DNA of 64,000 nucleotides from Actinomycetospora endophytica (GTDB lineage Bacteria; Actinomycetota; Actinomycetes; Mycobacteriales; Pseudonocardiaceae): positions 248,001 to 312,000 of the forward strand of contig NZ_JAJNDB010000002.1 of the NCBI RefSeq assembly GCF_021026375.1, given 5' to 3'. Positions 25,456 through 35,100 of the stretch are shown piece by piece. The notes under the pieces are model-generated. The model was given only the letters and a program-made list of their open reading frames with translations. It made no database searches and was not told the DNA's origin. The position numbers were made by a program, and so were the translations under genes. The first letter of the stretch is position 1. Each line of letters begins with the position of its first letter.

Positions 25456-26754
25456 ATGAGCCAGGTGACCGACTCCTCGTCCACCGAGCGTCATCGACTT
25501 CCCGTCCGGACCCTCGTCGCCGCGAGCATCGGCAACGCCGTCGAGTGGTTCGACTGGACGATCTACGCGACGTTCACCGTCTACTTCTCGTCGCAGTTCT
25601 TCGACAAGGCGAACCCGACCCTCGCGCTCATCGGCACCACGAGCACCTACGCGCTGGCGTTCTTCTTCCGCCCGCTCGGCGGGGTGCTCCTGGGCCGGTT
25701 CGCCGACCTGCGCGGGCGGCGGTTCGCCATGCTCATGACGATCGTGCTCATGGCGGGCGGGTCGATCGTCATCGCGGTGCTGCCGACCTACGCGATGGTC
25801 GGCTGGCTCGCCCCGATCCTGCTGCTGCTCGCGCGGATTGCGCAGGGGCTCGCGCTCGGCGGCGAGGTCTCCAACGCGTCGGTCTACCTCGCCGAGATCG
25901 CCCCGCCCGGCCGGCGCGGGCGCTACTCCAGCTTCTTCTACATCTCGACCGGCGTCGCCCTGCTCGCCGCCAGCCTGCTCGGCCTGCTGCTGACGACGAC
26001 GTTGTCCCGTCCCCAGCTCGAGTCGTGGGGGTGGCGGGTCGCGTTCGTGGCCGGCGGCGTGCTCGGCCTGGCCGGGCTGTGGCTGCGCCGCACGCTGACC
26101 GAGACCGAGCAGTTCGCCGAGAACGTCGAGCGCGCCCGAGCCACCCGGAACCCGCTGCTGCGCACGCTGGCCGACCATCCGCGCTCGGTGCTGCAGCTGT
26201 TCGGGTTCACGCTGCTCTCGACGCTGTGCTTCTACGTCTTCTTCACCGCGATCACGCCGTTCGCGGTGCAGTTCCGTGGCGCGGCCGGTGGCGACGTCTT
26301 CCTCGCGCTCTCGATCGGCACGGTCGTCTTCATCGCGCTGCAGTACCCGATGGGCGCGGCCGCCGACCGGTTCGGGCGCAAGCCGCAGCTGCTGATCTGG
26401 TCGGGGCTGATGGTCGTGCTCACCGTGCCGCTGTCACTGCTCATCACGGAGCGGACGCCGCTGATCAACCTGATCGTGGTGTTCGCCGTCGGGCTCGGGC
26501 TCTACACGTTCATGTCCTCGATCGCGCCGGCGATCATGAGCGAGCTGTTCCCGACCGAGCTCCGCGCCCTCGGCATCGGCGCCTGGTACAACCTCACGGT
26601 CGCGCTCTTCGGCGGCACCGCGCCGCTGCTGATCTCGGCGTTGTCCGGGGCGGGGCAGCCGCAGCTGTTCTTCTGGTACGTGTCCGGGGCTGCGCTGGTG
26701 GCGTTCCTGATCATCCTGACGCTGCCCGAGACGAAGGGCCGCGTCCTGTCCTGA
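25456..26754 (+). CDS. MFS metabolite:H+ symporter (MHS family)
   Basis: 432 residues with 12 transmembrane helices. The MHS hallmarks are present: N-terminal ASIGNAVEWFDWTIYATF, FFFRPLGGVLLGRFADLRGR after TM2, and ARIAQGLALGGEVSNASVYL in TM4. A second copy of the loop motif reads GAAADRFGRKPQLL. These symporters import organic acids, osmolytes or related solutes; KgtP, ShiA and ProP are relatives, and the substrate cannot be fixed. The ATG at 25456 follows GAGGAGG. Transcribed alone after the groEL2 terminator. Confidence 0.9.
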   Translation: MSQVTDSSSTERHRLPVRTLVAASIGNAVEWFDWTIYATFTVYFSSQFFDKANPTLALIGTTSTYALAFFFRPLGGVLLGRFADLRGRRFAMLMTIVLMAGGSIVIAVLPTYAMVGWLAPILLLLARIAQGLALGGEVSNASVYLAEIAPPGRRGRYSSFFYISTGVALLAASLLGLLLTTTLSRPQLESWGWRVAFVAGGVLGLAGLWLRRTLTETEQFAENVERARATRNPLLRTLADHPRSVLQLFGFTLLSTLCFYVFFTAITPFAVQFRGAAGGDVFLALSIGTVVFIALQYPMGAAADRFGRKPQLLIWSGLMVVLTVPLSLLITERTPLINLIVVFAVGLGLYTFMSSIAPAIMSELFPTELRALGIGAWYNLTVALFGGTAPLLISALSGAGQPQLFFWYVSGAALVAFLIILTLPETKGRVLS

Positions 26755-26824
26755 GGGCCGTCCTGCCGGTCCGTCGAGCGCCCGCCCCGTCCCGCCTCCA
26801 TGATCACCCCGTCCCGTCCCACCT

Positions 26825-26893
26825 CCATGATCGCCAGGATGAGGAGGATTTGAGGGCTGAGCGTCCAGATCCTCGTCATCGCGGTGATCATGG
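26825..26893. repeat. Hairpin repeat, left copy flanking the DUF559 gene
   Basis: A 69-bp imperfect palindrome starting CCATGATCGCC and ending GGTGATCATGG, with arms of about 26 bp around the loop GAGGGCTGAGCGTCC. The same sequence in inverted orientation recurs at 27825-27892 with only three differences. It lies between the MHS symporter stop (71 bp before) and the DUF559 start (43 bp after). Confidence 0.85.
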
Positions 26894-26935
26894 ACTCCGA
26901 GGGAGCCGTTCGGGCCCGGGCGGCGTCCAACCCCC

Positions 26936-27829
26936 GTGGACCTCCTGCGCTTCATCGCCACCCACGACGGCGTGATCTCCCGAGCCCAGGCCCACGCCTG
27001 CGGCCTGAGCGACGACCAGATCGCCCGCAAGGTCGCGAGCGGTGAGTGGATCCGCCGCGCGCCCGGGGTCTACTTCGTCGTCGCGTGGACGTGGACCCCG
27101 GCCGCTCGTGTCCGGGTGGCGGCGGAATGGGTGCGGCCGGTCGGAGCGCTCATCGGCGTCACCGCGGCGTGGTGGCTGGGGCTCGGAGTGGCGAGCCCTC
27201 ACCCGATCACGGTCGCGCTCCCGCGAGGGTGCTCGCGCCGACCTCCCTCGGGGGTGTCGTCGCTGCAGCGCGACCTCGGGGACGACCGCTTCGAGTACCG
27301 CGGACTGTGGGTCGCGAGCCGCGAACTGGCCACCCTCGAGGCGGCGGTGGCCCTGGGACGTGATGGACAGGCGTTCCTCGACCGGACGATCCAGCAGGGG
27401 ACCGTCACGCTCGACGGACTGCGTGCGACTCAGTCCCGCCACCTCGGCCGTCGCGGTTCGGCCACCGCGCACGAGCTCCTCGTCCAGGCCGGTGATCGCG
27501 CCGCGTCCCGGCCGGAACGTCGGATGATCGCCCTGTTGCGTCGCGGCGGAATCACCGGCTGGTCGGTGAACCTCGACGTGACGCTGGCGAGCGGACAGGA
27601 GTACCGGCTGGACCTGGCCTTCGACGAGGTGCGGTTCGCGATCGAGGTCGACGGGTGGGTCGTCCACTCGGACCGCGACCAGTTCGTGCGGGATCGGCGG
27701 CGCAAGCGGGCGCTCGTCGCCGAAGGGTGGACGGTCATCGAGGTGACCTGGGACGACCTCCTGCGGCGCCCGGACCAGGTACTCGACGAGATCCGCCGGA
27801 CCCTCGCCCGGCTCCGCGCGACCTCATGA
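26936..27829 (+). CDS. AbiEi-like winged-helix plus DUF559 (Vsr-like nuclease fold) protein
   Basis: 297 residues. The N-terminus (1 to about 60: FIATHDGVISRAQAHACGLS, then RRAPGVYFV) is the AbiEi_4-type winged helix found in type IV toxin-antitoxin antitoxins. The C-terminus (about 205-297: YRLDLAFDEVRFAIEVDGW, then RDRRRKRALVAEGW and VTWDDLL) is a DUF559 domain with the PD-(D/E)xK-type pattern D...E-V-D of Vsr-like endonucleases. Such two-domain proteins are common and often multicopy in actinobacteria; their role is unproven. The GTG start is at 26936. The stop lies inside the right hairpin repeat, and the left copy is just upstream, so the whole gene sits inside an inverted repeat. Candidate mobile or selfish unit. 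Confidence 0.85.
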   Translation: MDLLRFIATHDGVISRAQAHACGLSDDQIARKVASGEWIRRAPGVYFVVAWTWTPAARVRVAAEWVRPVGALIGVTAAWWLGLGVASPHPITVALPRGCSRRPPSGVSSLQRDLGDDRFEYRGLWVASRELATLEAAVALGRDGQAFLDRTIQQGTVTLDGLRATQSRHLGRRGSATAHELLVQAGDRAASRPERRMIALLRRGGITGWSVNLDVTLASGQEYRLDLAFDEVRFAIEVDGWVVHSDRDQFVRDRRRKRALVAEGWTVIEVTWDDLLRRPDQVLDEIRRTLARLRATS

Positions 27830-27892
27830 TCACCGGGATGACGAGGATTTGGACGCTCAGCCCTCAAATCCTCGTCATCCTGGCGATCATGG
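27825..27892. repeat. Hairpin repeat, right copy flanking the DUF559 gene
   Basis: A 68-bp palindrome, the inverted copy of 26825-26893. Its own arms pair over about 26 bp (AGGATGACGAGGATTT is in both arms when complemented). The DUF559 stop codon (27827-27829) is contained in its first bases. Confidence 0.85.
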
Positions 27893-27978
27893 CGGTAGGG
27901 CGAACCGTGGCGGGGTGAGGGGAAATAGTTACCCGCTTCCTCAGCCACCCCTCAGGACCGGCGGGGCATCCTGGAGCC

Positions 27979-28461
27979 ATGGAAGGCATCCGGGTCGTGC
28001 TGAACCTGGTCTGGCTCGTGCTGGCCGGGGTGTGGATGGCGATCGGCTACGTCATCGCCGGCGTCATCTGCTGCTGCCTGATCGTGACCATCCCGTGGGG
28101 GATCGCGTCGTTCCGGATCGCGCTGTTCGCGCTGTGGCCCTTCGGGCAGCGGCTCGAGCGCAGGCCCGAGGCGGGGATCGGCTCCACCCTCGGCAACGTC
28201 ATCTGGTTCGTGGTGGCGGGCTGGTGGCTGGCGATCGGGCACGTCGTCACCGCGATCGCGCTCGCCGTGGCCATCGTCGGCATCCCGTTCGCGTGGGCGA
28301 ACCTCAAGCTGATCCCGGTCTCGCTCACCCCGCTCGGGCGACGGATCGTCGATGTGGACGACCCGCGCTCCTTCGGCGTCGCCCCGCCGCGCACCACGAC
28401 CACCCCGGCCGCCCCCGCAGCGCGCGGCGGGCAGCCCGAGATCCCCTGGTACGGCCGGTGA
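27979..28461 (+). CDS. YccF-domain inner membrane protein
   Basis: 160 residues with two YccF modules: LNLVWLVLAGVWMAIGYVIA with the segment ICCCLIVTIPWGIASFRIA, and GNVIWFVVAGWWLAIGHVV with VGIPFAWANLKL. Four hydrophobic segments are predicted, then a short Pro/Ala-rich cytoplasmic tail. The ATG at 27979 follows CTGGAG. It is convergent with the cupin gene, 7 bp apart. The biochemical role of YccF proteins is not known. Confidence 0.88.
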   Translation: MEGIRVVLNLVWLVLAGVWMAIGYVIAGVICCCLIVTIPWGIASFRIALFALWPFGQRLERRPEAGIGSTLGNVIWFVVAGWWLAIGHVVTAIALAVAIVGIPFAWANLKLIPVSLTPLGRRIVDVDDPRSFGVAPPRTTTTPAAPAARGGQPEIPWYGR

Positions 28462-28468
28462 GCAGGCG

Positions 28469-29026
28469 TCAGCGCACCACGGGCAGGTCGTAGCACCGTC
28501 GGATGCTCGACCCGCGCCGGGAGACGTCCAGCCCGTAGACGTGCAGCGAGATCGCGGTGCCGGGCGCGGAGTTCGTCACCCGGTGGATGTCGCCGGGCGG
28601 CAGCAGGCCGGTGACGGTGCCGGGCCCGGCGATCGCCTCACCGGTGACGACGAGCCGGTCGCCGTCGAGCCGGTCGCCGTCGAGCCGGTCGCCGTCGAGC
28701 CGGTACGTGGTCTCGTGCTCCTCGCCGGTGTGGACCCCGACCACGCACCAGGAGAGGTGGTCGTGGATCGGGGTGGCCTGCCCGGGCAGCCACACGAGCG
28801 CCACCAGCGAGAACGCGCCGTCGTCGGCCACGTGCAGGAGGTTCGCCCGGTAGCGGTCGGGGTCGCCGACGCGCTGGTCGGGCCGGAGCAATCGTGGATC
28901 GCCGAGGTACGGGACGAGGGCGTGGCCGACCGCGTCGATCCGGGGCATGCCCGGGACGGTGCCGCGCACGGCGGCGTCGAGGTCGGTCGTCAGGGCGGTC
29001 AGCAGTGTCTCGAGGGTGATGGTCAC
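28469..29026 (-). CDS. Cysteine dioxygenase-family cupin
   Basis: 185 residues. The metal-site motif IHDHLSWCVVGVHTGEEHET supplies two His and the downstream Glu, and LLPPGDIHRVTN supplies the third His, as in the cysteine dioxygenase type I family (thiol dioxygenases using Fe(II)). A stretch at about residues 108-122 consists of three copies of the pentapeptide LDGDR encoded by a perfect 15-bp tandem repeat, probably a surface loop expanded by replication slippage. The start is GTG at 29026 after GGAGGA. The GNAT gene ends 17 bp upstream on the same strand, so the two are probably cotranscribed. Cysteine as substrate is likely but not certain. Confidence 0.85.
   Translation of the reverse strand: MTITLETLLTALTTDLDAAVRGTVPGMPRIDAVGHALVPYLGDPRLLRPDQRVGDPDRYRANLLHVADDGAFSLVALVWLPGQATPIHDHLSWCVVGVHTGEEHETTYRLDGDRLDGDRLDGDRLVVTGEAIAGPGTVTGLLPPGDIHRVTNSAPGTAISLHVYGLDVSRRGSSIRRCYDLPVVR
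28651..28704. repeat. 15-bp tandem repeat inside the cupin gene
   Basis: CGAGCCGGTCGCCGT is repeated three times exactly (28651-28695), with a partial fourth unit. It is in frame, coding for repeated Leu-Asp-Gly-Asp-Arg on the minus strand, and is a likely site of copy-number variation between strains. Confidence 0.9.
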
Positions 29027-29043
29027 GGTGTCCTCCAGCCGTC

Positions 29044-29691
29044 TCAGGCAGCCGGGGTGACAACGGGGACCGGACCCATGACACGGACGGGCCCGGCGAC
29101 GCCGAGGTCGGCGGTCAGGGTGATCTCGTGGCCGTCGGTCTCCGTCGAGAGGATCGGCAGTACCGAGGCGAGCAGCACGCGCATGCCGGTGTTCTCGGTG
29201 AGCACGTCGGCGACGAGGCGGGTGTAGCCCTCCTCGCGACCGCGGCCGGCGACGGCACGCAGCAGCCGGGCACCCACCCCGCGGCCCTGCCACGCGTCCG
29301 CGACCTCGATGGCCAGCTCGGCGCGATGATCGTCGAGCGCGACCAGCCGCGCGATGCCGACCGGCCGGCCGGCCGGATCGAACGCCGCGACCGCCAGGTG
29401 ACGATGGCCGTCGACATCGGCGAGCCGGCGCCGCACGCCTGCCGTCATCCGGGGCGTGGCGGCGTGGAAGCGCAGGTAGCGGCTCGCCGCGGACAGACCG
29501 GCGAACACCGCGTCGAGCACGTCGGTCTGGTCGGGCCCCAGTTCGCTCAGCGCGACGACGTCGGGCGCCCGGCCGGGCGGTCGGAGCGGCACCGGCCGGA
29601 GCCCGGTCGGTCGGCCGGGCGGCACGACGATCACGGGATCGGCGGGACGCAGCCGGGTGGCGTCGGCGCTCCGGAGACGAGTGGCGGTCAT
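29044..29691 (-). CDS. GNAT family N-acetyltransferase
   Basis: 215 residues. The GNAT core shows beta4 LAVAAFDPAGRPVGIARLV, then AELAIEVADAWQGRGVGARL with the acetyl-CoA pyrophosphate loop Q/RGxGxG/A (QGRGVGARLL) and a following helix. The N-terminal 55 residues are Arg/Pro-rich and atypical. The start is ATG at 29691, preceded by GGAAGGA; an upstream in-frame ATG at 29808 has a poor leader and is not preferred. Substrate unknown (protein or small amine). Likely cotranscribed with the cupin gene. Confidence 0.85.
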   Translation of the reverse strand: MTATRLRSADATRLRPADPVIVVPPGRPTGLRPVPLRPPGRAPDVVALSELGPDQTDVLDAVFAGLSAASRYLRFHAATPRMTAGVRRRLADVDGHRHLAVAAFDPAGRPVGIARLVALDDHRAELAIEVADAWQGRGVGARLLRAVAGRGREEGYTRLVADVLTENTGMRVLLASVLPILSTETDGHEITLTADLGVAGPVRVMGPVPVVTPAA

Positions 29692-29852
29692 GGTCGGTCC
29701 TTCCCCGCGGGCCGGACCATCTCGTCCGGCGGCAGGACCGAGCGTGGCCGCGCGCAGGGGTGCGCCTCGTCGGCGACGACCACCCATCTCCGGGCGCCGA
29801 CCACCCATACCGGGCCGGCCCGGCCCCGATCAGGGAGGACCGGGCCCGCCCG

Positions 29853-31565
29853 CTACGACGACGTGTCGCGCTCCTCGGAGTCGCCCTCGGTCTCGGTACC
29901 CACCTCGGGGACCGCCGGGCCGAGCAGGTCGTCGGCGTCGACGATGCGGTACGCGTAGCCCTGTTCGGCGAGGAAGCGCTGCCGGTGCGCGGCGTACTCG
30001 GCGTCGACGGAGTCCCGCGAGACCACCGAGTAGAAGTGCGCCTGGCGGCCGTCGCCCTTCGGGCGCAGCAGCCGGCCCAGCCGCTGGGCCTCCTCCTGCC
30101 GCGATCCGAACGTCCCCGACACCTGGACCGCGACCGAGGCCTCGGGCAGGTCGATGGAGAAGTTCGCGACCTTGGAGACGACCAGGACCGGGAGCTCGCC
30201 GCGGCGGAACTGGTCGAACAGCTTCTCGCGCTCGGAGTTGCGGGTCGAGCCCTGGATCACCGGGGCGTCGAGGGCCACCCCGAGCTCGTCGAGCTGGTCC
30301 AGGTACGCGCCGATCACCAGCGTGGGCTCGTCGGGGTGGCGCGCCAGGATCGACCGCACGACGGGGATCTTGGTGCGTGCACACGCGCACATCCGGTAGC
30401 GCTCGTCGGCCTCGGAGGTGGCGTAGACGATGCGCTCGTTCTCGGTCATCGTGACGCGGACCTCGACGCAGTCGGCGGGCGCGACCCAGCCCTGCGCCTC
30501 GATGTCCTTCCACGGCGCGTCGTAGCGCTTCGGGCCGATCAGCGAGAAGACGTCGCCCTCGCGGTTGTCCTCGCGGACCAGCGTGGCCGTCAGCCCGAGC
30601 CGCCGGCGCGACTGCAGGTCGGAGGTCATCCGGAACACCGGCGCGGGGAGCAGGTGGACCTCGTCGTAGATGATCAGGCCCCAGTCGCGGGAGTCGAAGA
30701 GCTCCAGCGCCCGGTACTCGCCCTTGGTCTTGCGGGTCATCACCTGGTAGGTGGCGATGGTGACCGGGCGGATCTCCTTGCGCTCGCCGGAGTACTCGCC
30801 GATCTCCTCCTCGGTCAGCGACGTCCGCGCGATCAGCTCCCGCTTCCACTGGTGGCCCGCGACGGTGTTGGTGACCAGGATCAACGTCGTCGCGCCGGCC
30901 TTGGCCATCGCGGCCGCGCCGACCAGCGTCTTCCCGGCGCCGCAGGGCAGGACGACGACGCCGGAGCCGCCGGCCCAGAAGCCCTCGACGGCCTCGGCCT
31001 GGTAGTCGCGCAGCTCCCAGTCGGACTGGTCGAGCTCGATGTGGTGCGCCTCGCCGTCGACGTAGCCCGCGAGGTCCTCGGCGGGCCAGCCGACCTTGAG
31101 CAGCATCTGCTTGAGCCGGCCGCGTTCGGAGGGGTGGACGACCACGGTGTCGTCGTCGAGCCGGTCGCCCAGCATCGGGGCGATCTTCTTGTTGCGCAGC
31201 ACCTCCTCGAGCACCGCGCGGTCGAAGGAGACGAGGACGAGACCGTGGGCGGGGTCGTTGGTGAGCTGGAGGCGCCCGTAGCGGCCCATCGTCTCGACGA
31301 CGTCCATGAGCAGCGCCTGCGGGACGGCGAAGCGGGAGTACGTGACGAGGGCGTCGACGACCTGCTCGGCGTCGTGCCCCGCCGCGCGGGCGTTCCACAG
31401 CGCGAGCGGGGTGACCCGGTAGGTGTGCACGTGCTCCGGGGCGCGCTCCAGCTCGGCGAACGGCGCGATGGCGGTGCGCGCCGCCGGAGCGTCGGAGTGG
31501 TCGACCTCGAGCAGGAGCGTCTTGTCGGACTGGACGATCAGCGGTCCGGTCCCGGGGGTGCTCAC
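29853..31565 (-). CDS. XPB/ERCC3-type DNA helicase
   Basis: 570 residues. The N-terminal DRD-like region (TYRVTPLALWNARAAG, with FAVPQALLMDVVE) precedes an SF2 helicase core: Walker A PCGAGKT, DEVH box (IIYDEVHLLPAP), motif III LTATLVRED, and motifs V and VI (VSKVANFSIDLPEA, then RQEEAQRLGRLLRPKG). It is the Rv0861c-type XPB, a 3'-5' helicase tied to DNA repair or transcription. The start is GTG at 31565 after GGAGGACCGGAGACC; the frame stays open to 31799 but without a ribosome site. In M. tuberculosis the next gene is the helicase-associated Rv0862c; here that partner is 7 kb away beyond the conservon. Confidence 0.95.
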   Translation of the reverse strand: MSTPGTGPLIVQSDKTLLLEVDHSDAPAARTAIAPFAELERAPEHVHTYRVTPLALWNARAAGHDAEQVVDALVTYSRFAVPQALLMDVVETMGRYGRLQLTNDPAHGLVLVSFDRAVLEEVLRNKKIAPMLGDRLDDDTVVVHPSERGRLKQMLLKVGWPAEDLAGYVDGEAHHIELDQSDWELRDYQAEAVEGFWAGGSGVVVLPCGAGKTLVGAAAMAKAGATTLILVTNTVAGHQWKRELIARTSLTEEEIGEYSGERKEIRPVTIATYQVMTRKTKGEYRALELFDSRDWGLIIYDEVHLLPAPVFRMTSDLQSRRRLGLTATLVREDNREGDVFSLIGPKRYDAPWKDIEAQGWVAPADCVEVRVTMTENERIVYATSEADERYRMCACARTKIPVVRSILARHPDEPTLVIGAYLDQLDELGVALDAPVIQGSTRNSEREKLFDQFRRGELPVLVVSKVANFSIDLPEASVAVQVSGTFGSRQEEAQRLGRLLRPKGDGRQAHFYSVVSRDSVDAEYAAHRQRFLAEQGYAYRIVDADDLLGPAVPEVGTETEGDSEERDTSS

Positions 31566-32171
31566 GGTCTCCGGTCCTCCTCGAGGGTGCTCGACGGTGT
31601 TCGGTGACGGCGTGGCGCGCACGGTGACGACCCGCCGTCGGGTCCCATTGTCCCCGTCCGAGGTGACGATCACCGGCCGATGTCCGCCCGATGCGCTGAC
31701 CAGCCACGTCCCGTGATCGTCGACGCGCGGACGAGGGGTGTCGCCGACGGGGAGATGATCTCGTAGGGGGGTGCGGATACACTCCCGAGCCACCGACACC
31801 TGCTCCGAGGAGTGACATCACCCGACGGGGCCGTCGCGGCCGCACTGATCGTGTGCCCGCGCCCGGCCGACCTGCCCCGACCCCCACCACCTAGCCCGGG
31901 AGCACCGGTCGCGGACGCCGTCCGCACCGCGTACCCGAGCCGAACACCTGCGACGGGCCCACCGAATGCGCTTCCCGACTACACCGCACGCACGCTGTGC
32001 GTACGCGTGCTCGTCACCCGGGGTGACACCGTCACTCCGGTGGCGCCGCTTCGGGCGGTTCATGAGAAGTGTAGCTCATCAACAACTACGCAGTGTGCGG
32101 CAGGCGTCCGTTCAGGGGGCAGGTCCGACCGCAGGCGACCGACCGACCGGTGCAATGGGAAGGATGAGCGC
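31566..32171. other. 606-bp divergent promoter region between XPB and cvnA
   Basis: No supported gene. It holds the divergent XPB and conservon promoters. The strand reading toward cvnA has no stop in the cvnA frame back to 31812, but the translation is unlike any protein and the GTG at 32172 has the better ribosome site. An unusually A/T-richer patch (TGTAGCTCATCAACAACTAC, about 32072-32091) could be a promoter core. No terminator hairpin is evident. Confidence 0.45.
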
Positions 32172-35100
32172 GTGACCGCTCCCGTCCGCCGACCCGACGC
32201 GCGGGGTGACGCCCGTGCGGGTGGCGCCCCTGACCCAGGTGCGCCCGACAACGCGCCCCTGGGCGAGCGGCTGGCGCTGCGCAACTGGAGCCTGCCGGTC
32301 AAGCTCGCAGCCGTCCTGCTGGTGCCGACCCTGTTCGTCATCACGCTGGGTGTGCTCCGCATCGTCGAGCAGACCGAGAAGGCCCGGTCGTACGACGGTG
32401 TCCAGCAGGCCGTCGCGCTCGAGGGGGACAGCGCGCGGCTGCTCGGAGCCCTCGACGGCGAGCGCCGCGCCGCCGCGGTGTTCCTCGCGACCAACCGGGC
32501 GGGCGGCTTCGAGCCGGTGCAGGACCGCGTGGGCGACACGAACGACAAGTTCGCCCGGCTGCGCAGCACCTACGAGTCGGCGAACTCGGTGGACGACCAG
32601 ACGCGGTCCTCCTACCGGGACGCCTCGGGCGCGATCAACCAGCTCGACCGGGTCCGCGACGACGTGCAGGGCGGGCGTGTCGACCCGGCCGGCGCGATCT
32701 CGCGCTACACCGACGCCACCTCCGCGGTGCTGACCTTCGACGAGTCGCTGACCCGCGAGGCCGCCGATCCGTCGATCGCCGGGCTCTCGACCGGCCTCTA
32801 CGCGCTCTCGGAGGTCCGCGAGCAGGACGCCTACGTGCAGGCGGTCGTCGCCTCGGCGATCGCGGGCGGGCGGATCGACGCGCCCTCGATCGACCAGGCG
32901 CGCAACGCCACGCTGCGTCGCAGCATCGCCGTCGACGAGTTCCGCAGCGCGGTCGGCACCGACAACGCCGCGCTGGCCGACGCCGTCGTCGGGCCCGACG
33001 TCGACTCCCGCGACCGGCTCGCCCAGGTCGTCCTCGGCCGGGGGAGTGCGGGCCTGCCGCTGCAGGTCTCGGCGCAGGACTGGGACAACGCCTCGAACGC
33101 GGTGCAGCAGAAGGTCACCGACGTCTCCGACCAGCTGCGCGGGCGCCTGCAGGCGAACGCCGCGTCGCTCCAGAACGGCGCGCGCAACGCGGCCGGTGTG
33201 GCCTCCGTCGTGCTGCTCCTCGCGCTCATGGCGGGCGCCGCGGTCGTGTTCTTCGTGACCCGCTCGCTGCTGCGGCCGCTGCGCCTGCTGCGGCGCACGG
33301 CCCTCGACGTCGCCGAGCGCCGCCTCCCCGCGGCGGTCCGGAGCCTGCGCGAGGGTGAGGCACCGGACACCGAGGTCAGCCGGACGCCGATCGAGACGCG
33401 CGAGGAGATCGGCGAGGTCGCCCGCGCGTTCGACCAGGTCCACGAGCAGGCGGTCCGCCTCGCGGCCGAGCAGGCCGGTCTGCGCACCGCCTTCAACAGC
33501 ATCTTCGTCAACCTCTCCCGCCGCTCCCAGGCCCTGGTCGAACGCCAGCTGCGCCTCATCGAGCAGCTGGAGAACAAGGAGGAGGACCCGGAGGCCCTGG
33601 CCGAGCTCTTCCAGCTCGACCACCTCGCGACGCGCATGCGTCGTAACTCGGAGAACCTCCTCGTCCTCTCCGGGACCGACCTCGCGCGCCGCGGCGGACG
33701 CCCGGTGCCGCTGGTCGACGTGCTCCGCGCCGCCGCGTCCGAGGTCGAGCAGTACCAGCGCGTCGAGCTGGCCTCGCCGCCGTCGGTCCAGCTGCTCGGC
33801 CGGACGGCGGGCGACGTCGTGCACCTCGTCGCCGAGCTGCTGGAGAACGCCGCGGCGTTCTCGGCGCCCGAGACCCGGGTCGACGTGGGCGCCCGTCCCG
33901 AACAGGACGGCGCGATCGTCCTCGAGATCTCCGACCGCGGCGTCGGCATGACCGACCAGGACCTCGCCGAGTCGAACCAGCGCCTCGGCTCGCCCCCCAC
34001 CGTCGACGTCTCGGCGTCGCGGCGCATGGGTCTGTTCGTGGTCGGTCGGCTCGCGATCCGCCACGGCATCGGCGTCACGCTGCGCACCCGGGACGGCGGC
34101 GGCGTGATCGCCGCGGTCCGGATCCCCGCGGCCGCGGTGCTCTCCAGCGGGCCCGGCGGCCGGGCGGTCGGCGGCGCCCCGTCGACCCGCGCGCTCGGCG
34201 GGACCGGACTGCCGGTCCGGGCCCCGGGCCAGAGCCCGCAGGCCCTGCCCGCCTCCCCGACGAACGGTTCGCCGCGCCCGGAGACGGCCGGCACGCCCAT
34301 CCCGCGCCAGGAGACCCGCGAGGGCGCCGGCGAGCCGCAGGAGGGCGCGGGCGAGCTGCCGCGCCGGACCGCCTCCCGCGGCGGTGCGGCCGCGGCGGGT
34401 GCCGCCGGGGTCGCGGGTGCCGCGGGCGCGGCCGCGTTCTTCGCCCCGGCCGTCGACCCCGACGGCGAGCACGGCGACCAGGGGACCCCATCGGCCCCGG
34501 GACCGGAGTCCGCTCCGGGACCGGACGGCGACGAGCAGGCCCGGCGCAACGGGTCGCTCGCCTCGGCGCTGCCGCGGCGTCCGATGCGGCCGGATCCGGC
34601 CCCCGCGTTCGAGGACGGCGCCGCGCCGGAGCAGGCCGGGCCGCCGTCGGGACCGCCGGAGCCCGCGCCCACGTTCGCGGAGCACGGGGCCGACGACGAG
34701 AGCGACGACGACGAGGACGACCGCGTCGCCTCGGTGGTCGGCGACGACACCGGGGACGACCCGGGCGGCGTGACCGTCTGGAGCCAGACCGGCGGCGACC
34801 CCGACGAGGCCGTTGCCGACGAGTCCGCCCCCGCGGCGTGGCAGGGCGAGGAGGCCGCTGCGCCCGCCCCGGGCGTGCCGACCCGTGCGGTCGCGGCGCA
34901 CGCCTGGCGCGGCCCCGACGGCAGGATCGTCGAGCAGCCCGACGGCCAGGCGTCCGAGGACACCGACACCGACGGCGACGGGCCCGCCGGACGGCACGGC
35001 ATGTTCGCGCCGGAGCCCGGCCCGCAGGGCGCTCCCGACGGCGGGCTCCCGAACCGGCCCCGCCCGGCACCGCGGCCCGACGGCTGGTCGCCGGAGCAGG

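Noticed and set aside
26825..27892. Classical insertion sequence around the DUF559 gene
   Set aside because: No transposase, no target-site duplication visible; reported instead as a hairpin-bracketed unit.
31812..32171. In-frame upstream extension of cvnA
   Set aside because: Open but without homology; the GTG at 32172 has a ribosome site and gives the normal CvnA N-terminus.
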